In this document: positions 51,343 through 60,000 of the stretch, in pieces | How the letters are laid out: every line of letters starts with the position of its first letter | How positions within the stretch are numbered: position 1 is the first letter of the stretch | From: Nymphaea colorata | Taxonomy: Eukaryota > Streptophyta > Magnoliopsida > Nymphaeales > Nymphaeaceae | DNA length: 60,000 nucleotides | Direction: 5' to 3' | Assembly: GCF_008831285.2 (NCBI RefSeq) | Contig: NC_045141.1 | Coordinates: forward strand, 26,589,315-26,649,314 | Notes under the pieces: model-generated | What the model was told of the DNA's origin: nothing | What the model saw: only the letters and a program-made list of their open reading frames with translations | Database searches by the model: none | Program-made: the position numbers and the translations under genes

Positions 51343-51390
51343 TATATATACATATATATATATAAAGAGAGAGAGAGAGAGAGAGAGAGA
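51343..51390. repeat. (TA)n(GA)n microsatellite
   Basis: A short interrupted TA tract followed by about 25 bp of GA. Confidence 0.9.
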
Positions 51391-54300
51391 TGTGGTCAAG
51401 GAAACTTTTCGACTCAGTGTGAACGAAACTGTTTCTTCTTTCAAACAAGTCAAGCTCTCACGTGAGCTCTGAACTTTTTTTGCCTCGATGGGGCCTTTTT
51501 CGCAAGTGGATATGCAGGCGTGGTCTGGTTGACTCGATCGGAAAGGTCCGCGTATCGAAAAGGCTAGCAGGTCTCCCCCCCTCCTTTCGGTCATAGCGCC
51601 TCGATTTAGAATAAGTCGCACCACATCACGCCTAGCACTTCGATTCGATCATTCTTCAATCTAACTTACTAAATATTCAAAAGTCGGATTGGGTATAACT
51701 AAAACACGAAAAGGGAAGACTGGGTCCCTACTTCATGATTGGCAAGAAAATAACGGTAACTGAGGAAATTAACTGCTCCTGTAATGATTCAATTAATAAA
51801 TAAAATGACCATTGAACAATTCTTCGTATTATTTATAAAAGAATTCATGTTAGCAGCAGTGTCAATAAGAGAAAGAAAGAAACATATTTTTGGGACATGA
51901 GGTTTGATTTGAAGCAAATCAGTAGGTTGCGGGTGATGAACCAAGAGATTTGAGATTTTTCTAAGATCGTTCGGACTGCTGCGCAGACTCTTCGTCAAAG
52001 TTGCTTCCAAAAGGCAATTCCCCCTTCATTTATTGCCGCATGTTTCCACCATTTCTGTGTGTGTATTAATTTGTGCTCATAGGGTCGCATGTTTGTTTGC
52101 TCGTTAATATTACAACATAACATTCGATGCTTGTTGCTACGTACATATCAATCTATATCGCTTTTTTTTTTATTATATGGATTTAATAAACAAATTAAAA
52201 TTTTAAAAATTAATTAAAATGAAAAATAAAATACAAAAAACATATATTGGCCCTATATATCGATGTCATACGTATCCATCGATATAATGCATCATAACGA
52301 TATTAACAACATTGCTTTTCTATTGATCTGATCAAATCGGCCGAGTTTAACGTGGGCTGTTGGAAAATCAAAACCACTTTGGGGTCCTGATGACATCAAA
52401 GCACAGTGATATTGAAAACCTGGATATTCCACTGTCAAGCTGAAACTTTAATTCAAATTTGTGAAAAGTTCCAGCATGAATCAAACGTGCAACAAATTTC
52501 CGCCCGCCCCGACAAAATTTTCAGCCCTTTTGTACATCAAGATGTGAATCAAGAAAACTCCCGTCCACAAACAAACATTGAACTGAACTAAAATGTTTCA
52601 GGTCATCACACAAGATGCTATATCCCTGAAACTTGTGTTTCAATTGGAAGCCACCCTGTATTAAATACCCAACATTTTATTTATTGCCCGAGTATTTAAT
52701 TACCATGCATTCAAACGCGGCCTACTGCAGTAGTTGACCAAGATGGTATTAATTTTTCAATTAGATGGCTTTGTTTTCTTGAACTTCAATCCATGGGCTT
52801 GCTTAAACGACTGATCTTGGTGTGTTGCATTAATTAATCCTCCAATTACATGCACTTGAGACTATTATCCTGCTTAACATCCTTATCTAGAAATCTCATT
52901 ACATAATACTTTCAGAATAAGTCTTTTTCTTTAACCCACATCAGCCACCAAGGCAATCAAGATAAAGTTAATAATATGCGTGACAGTTACGTATCCTTCA
53001 TATCAAACATCTTTATTTTAATTTTTGTGGAAACAACGAACCTTCCTAGTTTTGAGATCGTTCTATTTTATTATGTTATGCTATTCAAATTCAACTCGTC
53101 CAGAAGCTTGGAATTTGCGTGGATAACTTTAAAAATGAGGATGGCAACAGAACAGTGATGACATAAAAAGGCCAATATTCTTCATTATTTGTTACAAGCT
53201 GTCTTTTTTAGAACCACGGGATATGTGTCAGTTGGATATGAGAAAAGAAAAAAAAAAAACTCAAATAAATAATAAAGTGCCACTGAGTCAACAATTTTGA
53301 AGAAGAAAATCGACTTTTCCAATAAAACGGTAGCTCCAATTAGGGTCTACGGTTGAATATTTGACCGATCCAGTTCTTCAACCGATTCTCTTTTTTTTTT
53401 TTCTCATAATCTTGAGGAGCTCCAAAGAGAGAATAATCGGCTACCAACCATCTGCCAACTTGTGCTGCATTTATACTTCTAATCATTTTTTCCATTTTCG
53501 TAAAATTGTTGTCATGACTTCGCTGAAATTCTTGAACATGCATTTGGTGCACTGATAAATAAAAGATTCATTGGATCAATTCGGGAATGTCAAATCTCGG
53601 GCAAGTTTCTTATCAATGATCTGTTTTTCCCGGAATAAAACAGGTCGTGGACATGAATGTGAGACTGTCCTTGTTCCGGCTTTCGGGATGATAAGTAATG
53701 ATCTGATTATCAAATGTCAGACGTGATTTCTCTGGCCAACCAATTGATGAGCAGTGATCCAGATTGCCCGGTTAATTAATTGACAGCTGCGACTTTTGAG
53801 TTGAAGAGAGTAACAGCAAGTTTACCTAAATCCCGAATCAATGTTGGACCCCAGGGACAGGAAGAAGGGGGGGAGGAGCTTCGGCTTCTTTTTGGATATC
53901 TCCTTCGCCAACCAATTGACAACCAGTGATCCAAAATTAAGATGCTGGAGGTGTTTCAGATATTAGATATGCAAAACAGAATAGGTAGTTTCCAAAATTA
54001 TCTGATTTGAGTCCAATCTGATATTCTGAAATTCGTATTAAGACCTGAACGTACATTCATATATGAATTGAATTCACAGATTTGAATTGTACACTGATTG
54101 CAGTTAGAATTTTGCCGACGATTCAAGTCATCTCTAGGAAAGATCCAATCGAGTGCAATTTTTTCATGCCGATGCCCATGTTTAGATCCACTCGGCTACA
54201 TCATCATTTTACTTCGGTCGATTGTTTGGGTTAAGATAATGTCTCGGACTTGAATTCAGGGTTAATCCGAACCCAAAATGGGGTTCTTTCGCCCGCCTAA

Positions 54301-54418
54301 GTTAGCTGCATTACAAGCACCGGGGGGCAAATAATGCTTAATGCACCGCAGTCGGGATTGGACTTCAGGCTGGGCCGAACCCTCGCCAGCCGGTCCAAAT
54401 AAGTTCAAGTAACCGCAG

Positions 54419-54535
54419 CCAGACAGGCTCAACCAACACGTGGCTCAGGCTGCGCTCGAGGAGGCGCTCATGCTCTTGCACCACAAGCTGGATTTCCTTG
54501 AGTACGGACTCAGATCATCTCCATATCAACCATAG
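54419..54535 (+). pseudogene. possible orphan exon or gene fragment
   Basis: After an acceptor-like AACCGCAG the plus strand reads 38 codons with unusually protein-like composition: PDRLNQHVAQAALEEAL, then LLHHKLDFLEYG, ending at TAG. GC content is higher than in the surroundings, and the middle would form an amphipathic helix. I do not recognise the family. A stop lies just upstream in frame, and no partner exons were found. Confidence 0.2.
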
Positions 54536-54910
54536 TAACAAGTTTCAATGCATATTTAAGATAGAAATACTTTTGAATGTAAAGCAGAGAGAAGAAAAAC
54601 TCAAAATATATTGGACTGAAACTAAGAAGGAATGATTAGTCATTACAAAGTGAAAGCATCTTTTTTAAAATTGAACTTTTTACTCCGAATAGATGTTAGC
54701 CTCACAGTTGTATAATTTTTTTTTTTTATGCTTGAAATCTAGCGAAGTCAGTCTCTGAAAAAGAAGCTTCACATTCTTGAGTAGTGAGTTTTCTGCTGCC
54801 CAAGTCCACCCTGGTCAACTCGGACACCAGTACTTAGAAAGCAGTATTGCAGTAATCAAGCATGCCATTAGAAACAAAGGGAGCACATCTGGACGAAGGG
54901 AAAATACGGA

Positions 54911-55028
54911 TATACTACAAACTGTTAACCAAGATTTACACATTCAGTTATTTCAAAGTGCATCTGTAATATACTACAAACTGTTAACCAAGATTTACAC
55001 ATTCAATTATTTCGAAGTGCATCTGTAA
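54911..55028. repeat. 59-bp exact-length tandem duplication over the C2orf69-like stop codon
   Basis: Copy 1 is 54911-54969 and copy 2 is 54970-55028, with two mismatches in 59. Copy 2 encodes the last 14 residues and the TAA of the minus-strand gene. Copy 1 repeats the same codons and stop in the 3' untranslated region. Confidence 0.95.
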
Positions 55029-56965
55029 ACTCGGATGCTGCTCTGAGAAGTACAGCCTTTCACATGCATGCAATTTACCATTGCTTGATTTAGATTCAAC
55101 CCCGAGCAGATGAACAAATTTTTCCTTGTCCTCCCGAATCCATGGCCGGCCACAATCACTCCATTGGCGGGGGGTGCCATGAACCACGAAGCGGATCGTA
55201 TTGTTGTTAGCCTCTGCGAACTTTCTGGTCTTGTTGATCACCGTATGGTCTGTTGGGTACGCGCCCGGACAATTCAGCCCTACATCAATGTAGTGAAACT
55301 CCACAATGCTCTTGAAGAATTCGTCCATTGAGTGGGGTAGAATGTGATCTTGGTGCTGGAGATGGTGGCGTTCTTGACTCTCATAAGAGGCAAGTTCAGA
55401 CAGAAGCTGGTTGAGGACCACACCCCCCTTACTGAATCCGAGTAGAATGGTTTTTGGACACGTACTAGATGCAGGAGTTGAATGTCGCTCTGTAGAAGAG
55501 GTCTTCTCAACGGAGGAAACGATCTTCTCGGCCTTGGAAAGGGAAGATGACTCAAAAACAAGTACCGTGATCTGAGAGACAAGAAGCATAAATAACAAGA
55601 CCAAAAAGGATTGGGGAATGCCTGAATTTCTCCACAGACAAGAATGTCACAGCGGAAAGAAAAAGAAAAATGCAGAGAGTCCAGTTGCAGCTAATCTAAA
55701 GCTGCTATGCCTGTAATGCAACCAAAAAGGAAGACCTATCTTCTCAATTTCGTGATAAATGAATATCACTTTATGTTTTGACTCCTATTCGAGAGCTTTC
55801 ACTGATATAATGTCCATTAAATCCTTAACACAAAACATGAACATAGGAATCTAAGCATGACACTCACACACAAGAGCTCTCTACTCCACCAGTCCACGCC
55901 CACTAAGTCTCTTAACAATGTTTTAGAATCAACATAGGAATCTAAGCATGACACTCCAGAATTCCACAGAGAGAGAAAAAAAAAAAAAGTATGCATGTAG
56001 TGAAAGAGTTCTTTTCTTTCTTAAGTACTGGATGGAGTTGAAGATTTACCTCCTGAAGACAATTGAAAAGAAGCAACTGCAACGAACTCGTAGCAGGAAA
56101 CCCGTCGGGAACATAAGATGCAGGTTCTCCCCTCGAATTAATAGTGGGAATCAATTCTTTATAGACGGCAAAGGGTCCATTGAACAGAGGGGCATCTACA
56201 ACCCATGCATTGACACGAACCCCAAGCTTTGAGACGAGAATCGAAGCGATATTCTGCAAATTGGAAAGCTTTTCAACGACGGGGTTCCCCATGCCTGGAA
56301 CTCGATCTCCATTGAAGAATATGGCGTTAGCAGAAGGTGCCTAAAACATTCACGGAAAGAAATGAAATGAAAAACAGAAGATTTTAGTTCATGGCGGCAC
56401 AACACGAGCAAAATATGCCAGAAATTTAGTCTTCAAAAAAACATGAAAAAATCGTCAGTGAAAAATCAGCACTTTTCCCCCGTCGAATTCGAAGGGAGAG
56501 CAACTTGGGCGCTAAGAAGCGGGATCTGTTTTTGGATATGGCGAAACGAGTATAATAAAGTATCCAAGTTTTTTCCCCAAAACCAGGATCGTGGTTCAAA
56601 ATTTTGAGATCATATGGAAAGAAAATCTGCCAAAGACCAGCGAATCCATGGGCCAATGAGAGGGAACATAGGAGAATTTAATGGAGGATTTGTTATGCAT
56701 AAGGAGAATTAGGGTCTGAAAGGCTCGATTTTTAACTTAAAAGATCCCATTAGGGTTTCCAGCTTCCAAAAGTGGATCGACTGGGGAAACTCAGGGGGTA
56801 TTTCCTTCCACCTTCGGAAAAGAGGGAGGAAGAATGATGTGTACTCACGACTAATGTCTTCGAGGAAGGAGAGAGACAGAGAGAGGCTGCAACGCTGAAG
56901 CAGGTCTGACTTTTGGGGTTTAAGGGAACCTTCAGGAGCCCGCACCAACGCTCTGTGGAAGCCAT
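54984..56965 (-). CDS. C2orf69 / UPF0565 family protein
   Basis: Exons in coding order: 56849-56965, 56050-56340, 54984-55571. Both introns are GT-AG and phases close to 331 residues. The ATG at 56965 is the first in frame. The N-terminus STERWCGLLKVPLNP has no obvious signal peptide. Family marks are NAIFFNGDRVPGMGNPVVEK (about 44-63), VNAWVVDAPLFNGPFAVYK near 83-101, and GFSKGG (181-186), a hydrolase-like elbow with Ser183. FHYIDVGLN and IRFVVHGTPRQW follow in the last third. The animal member C2orf69 is a mitochondrial-associated protein with an alpha/beta-hydrolase-like fold. The plant function is not established, so only family membership is claimed. The C-terminal codons lie in a recent 59-bp tandem duplication. 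Confidence 0.9.
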
Positions 56966-59694
56966 GCCGCCCTCTCTAAGCAAGCAAAGCCTCCCCCTCC
57001 CTCAATAGCTGATGACCACAGCCACTTACGGTACGGCTTCCTTTTCTTTTCATGGAACGATTTGAGATTTTCACGGATCCCAACAGTGGTTGGGAACCAG
57101 TTCAAAGCATCATTGAAGAACTGTTAGAAGCGTCCAAGGATAATAAAGTTTTTTTTTTTTATATATTTTTCGATTTCTTCAATTTTGTTTAACAAAATGT
57201 ATCTATAACTAATTCGTCTCTCTTTCTTTCTTTTTTAAGATGGTTCCAAGTCAATTTGTTTTGAGTTCATTGCCTGACTTAAGTTCTAAGTGGCTCTCTC
57301 TCTTTCACGAGTAGAATCGCCTACAAAGAGAGCCGAAGCCCTACCCTTTCCTTTCTCCTCAGTGCAAATCCATTACACGTTCATTCTTATACGTTTTCAT
57401 ATAAGAAATCTTGTTGCCATAAGAATTTGCTAAATATTCTTTCATAAAATTTAATTTAAACCGTTCAAACAAATCAAAAGCAAACTTAATTTTTCAACCA
57501 ATGTTTTTTCGGTCGATTCCAATAATTACGAGCACGCTATCCCTAGTGCAAGTGGTTGCAGATCATCTGATTGTAGGCATCCGTCCGATGCTCACAATTA
57601 CTTGGCGATAACTTGTCAAACAGAGGGAAGAAAATCCCTTCCTCCAAATGGTAGCTACAGTCGGCTTCTCAGGATATTTTACACAAGGGATGTTGTTATC
57701 TCAACAAGTGCAAACCAAATTTCTTGTACTTCAGTCAAGATTCATATTTGACCATGAAATTGATTTTTTTTTTTTTTCTCTTTCAAACGTTTTGAGGGTT
57801 TTCAAAGGTCCCACTGTCAACATTTTCTTCATAACCAAGCCCCGTGTTTTAGTTTTTTTTTTTTTTTTTCTCAATCTGTACTTAAGAAATAGAACAGCTA
57901 ACCAACAAAGCAGGCGCAGGAAACTTGCAGATAGAAGATTGAGTTTTGTTCCTTGATATGATCCGATACCCAAACAGTTCTCTTGAGTCAAACTTGCTCT
58001 CAAATCCCAGCGCCAGTCCCTATTCATGGTTATCCAAAATAATTGCTTGAAGGGTCCCTACACGACCTAATCACAGACTATTAATGGTCAGGTTTACCAA
58101 ATTTATTGCTGTGGCTGCCGACATGGGTGTGGTAAAACAAGTTCTTGTCAGCCTATTGGAGACGGCTAGTCTCTTATTCTAATAATAACATAGAATAAAA
58201 TATTCCTCCAGCTCACCCAATTTATGGTAGATATGCATTCATTTACACAATCACTAAAAAATATAACCTCAATTCAGTCTATAACTATATAACCCTACCA
58301 GGATTGCCCGTGGCCACCCCATCTTCATGCTTTCAAACGTCATACGAAGATAAATAGCTAATTGTGCCTTTCTTTGCCCAACCACATTGCACATATCAAC
58401 ATCTATATTTGTCCACATCTCAGTTGCTTCCAAGGAACACCAAAGATGAATGATTTGATAAGAACCGAGTGATACACCGGCAGTGAGAGAAAACATCGAC
58501 GTTGGATGGATTTGAGTCCTTGGTCTGGCGGATCCCAATCTATTATTTCTTAACAGTTTCAGTTTCAATTCCAAAAAAGTTAAAGAACCATGACAATTAA
58601 CTTCTTCAACAACCTCTTTATAAGCCTATTTTATAAGCGCATGAAGATTTCTCACAATCTTCAAACAAGACTAAACTTTTTGAGGTGTTACAAACCACCC
58701 CCCTTTAAGATACACATATCTGTGCATGTGTTACATAGGTCCAAGTGTTGAACTATACTCTAAAGTTTGAGTTTTGCTCCAGCAGATCTCAATCCGTCTT
58801 TAATAGTTTTGTATCTAATCCTAAAAATGCTCAAAATTAAAAATTAAGATAACCAATCACTTCAACAACCTTTTTTATAAATCCCTAAAGATCTTTTACA
58901 ATTTTCCTTACATAACTAAATTTTATTTTCCATGCATACCTAAATTTCTAGAGGTGTTACATGACAACCCAATGGATATTTAAACACGACAAATAAGTTA
59001 AACACGGCAAATAAGATCAGCTTCATAAACAACTAAAACAAATTGTCTACAAGGGGAAGGGAAAAAATCCAACGACAAGTTGCCCCATAAAATAGAAAAT
59101 TTTCACCCCAGCCCCAGGTTTTTCTTGTGTATTCGATGGCAACCGGGTTGAAAGAAATCGCCCCGTTTTAAAACGGCTGCTTTGGCGTAAGACCCATAAT
59201 AGAGAGTTCTTAATGGCTTAAACTTAAAGCATGTGTACGTTAACACTTCTAGAACCTTAGAGGCGGCTCTCTCTCTCCGTCTCTCTACTTATTATGTGGC
59301 CCACGAATTAATTAGATCGTCAACAAAAGCGACACCAACCGTAAAATTTGTTTGTTGATATAAATATATCGTTGCAAGAATAGACTCGGAATGCAATGAT
59401 TGAGCAATATAAACAAATAATGGTTTTTTAGTGAGCAATTCCAATTTTTTACGTCATCCAAGCTGAGGTCATCGACTAAACCCTAATAGAATCTAACTCC
59501 AGTTCTTCAATTTTTTTAATCTTATAATAATGAGCGTTTACAGTTTCTTATATGAATCCAATTTTGTACGCCGTCAAGCTAGGGTCGTCGATTTTATATG
59601 CACAGCAAATCTGGTCAGTTGTCCTGTCCTCCATCATAATCTGTCATCGTCAAAGATAAATTCATGATATCTACGTCATGCCGTCTATACAAAC
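56966..59694. other. C2orf69-like promoter side and intergenic DNA
   Basis: No gene recognised. AT-rich sequence with poly(T) runs near 57149, 57767 and 57852. It holds a diverged direct repeat at about 58525-58972 whose copies both end in AGGTGTTACA. An open frame at 58269-58574 on the minus strand shows no known domain and overlaps that repeat. Confidence 0.45.
58525..58972. repeat. diverged direct repeat ending in AGGTGTTACA
   Basis: Blocks from about 58527 (GGATCCCAATCT, CTTCAACAACCT, then AGGTGTTACA ending near 58691) recur in the same order from about 58783 (AGATCTCAATCC, CTTCAACAACCT, then AGGTGTTACA ending near 58972). GGTGTTACA is a common 3' end of plant LTRs, but no matching TGTAACACC start or internal retroelement sequence was found. 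Confidence 0.5.
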
Positions 59695-59855
59695 CGATGG
59701 TGGAGTCAGAAATTTTTTTTGTACTAACACTTATTCGTAAGTTTTTATACCTGAAAGGGTACTTACATGTATAACAAAATAAATGTTAAACAATCTTAAT
59801 AAAAAAAAATTGAGAAGCTTGAGTGGGCAACTGCCTATATGTGGTTCCGCCATTG
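59695..59855. mobile_element. 161-bp hAT-like non-autonomous element with 8-bp target-site duplication
   Basis: The left end is CGATGGTGGAGTCAGA. The right end, reverse-complemented, is CAATGGCGGAACCACA. These are imperfect inverted ends of the TGGCGGAGCCA type common in plant hAT-derived elements. Both sides are flanked by the identical octamer ATACAAAC (59687-59694 and 59856-59863), the 8-bp duplication expected for hAT insertion. The interior is AT-rich and non-coding. Confidence 0.75.
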
Positions 59856-59863
59856 ATACAAAC

Positions 59864-60000
59864 TTCTTATCACAAATAACCTTTTTTTTTTTCGATAATT
59901 GGCATCTTAAATATTTTAATGCAAAACCCAAAATGCTGCCAAAGTTAACAATGAAAAGATCCCGTAAAAGAAATCCCGATATACGGTAGAGAAGGGTCTG
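59864..60000. other. window end, intergenic
   Basis: AT-rich DNA with a poly(T) run. Nothing supportable. Confidence 0.5.

Larger units (their letters stand above)
49605..54983. other. 5.4-kb region without a convincing gene
   Basis: The first 300 bp are the leader and promoter of ERF copy 3. The rest is AT-rich with a (TA)/(GA) tract at about 51343-51390 and several poly(A) runs. The only coding-like sequence is a short fragment at 54419-54535. The 3' end of the C2orf69-like gene begins at 54984. Confidence 0.5.

Noticed and set aside
58269-58574. 101-codon minus-strand open frame
   Set aside because: Overlaps a diverged repeat, has no domain, and lies in AT-rich intergenic DNA.
1-60000. 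Search by eye for tRNA, rRNA, CRISPR arrays, organelle inserts or a linked multi-gene pathway
   Set aside because: None seen. The genes are unrelated plant families apart from the ERF array, so no new system is claimed.

Overview
This is nuclear DNA of a flowering plant. The evidence is multi-exon genes with GT-AG introns and AT-rich intergenic DNA, long (TA)n and (CT)n microsatellites, small non-autonomous DNA transposons, and plant-type gene families (group IX AP2/ERF factors, a plant DUF676 lipase, a plant NUDX8-like Nudix hydrolase). The species cannot be named from the sequence. Nothing suggests an organelle or bacterial insertion, and I saw no rRNA gene, tRNA gene or CRISPR array.

Layout. 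1-2335 is intergenic and holds a 487-bp near-perfect foldback element (837-1323). 2336-10262 (+) is a ten-exon DUF676 serine-hydrolase gene whose introns carry transposon-like DNA, including a 307-bp element with 17-bp inverted ends. It converges on a palmitoyl-protein thioesterase gene of 11 coding exons (10990-18806, -). Next come a PPPDE/DeSI-type isopeptidase gene (21643-24627, -) and a nine-exon Nudix hydrolase gene (29333-33960, -) with one GC-AG intron. For these four genes I rebuilt every coding exon by hand. The splice phases close and give proteins of 375, 308, 220 and 360 residues.

40201-49604 (-) is a tandem array of three intronless ERF transcription-factor genes of group IX type. 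The outer two are intact (398 and 341 residues). The middle one has an in-frame TGA at codon 8 and a frameshift that destroys the conserved C-terminal motif, while its DNA-binding domain stays open. After 5 kb without a convincing gene comes a three-exon homologue of C2orf69/UPF0565 (54984-56965, -, 331 residues). Its last 14 codons and stop lie in a 59-bp tandem duplication. The final 3 kb is intergenic and contains a 161-bp hAT-like element flanked by a perfect 8-bp target-site duplication.

Apart from the ERF array, which probably arose by tandem duplication, the genes look like ordinary unrelated housekeeping neighbours. I found no sign of a new multi-gene system. The most informative observations are the decaying middle ERF copy, the exact-repeat duplication at the C2orf69-like stop codon, and several well-delimited small transposons.
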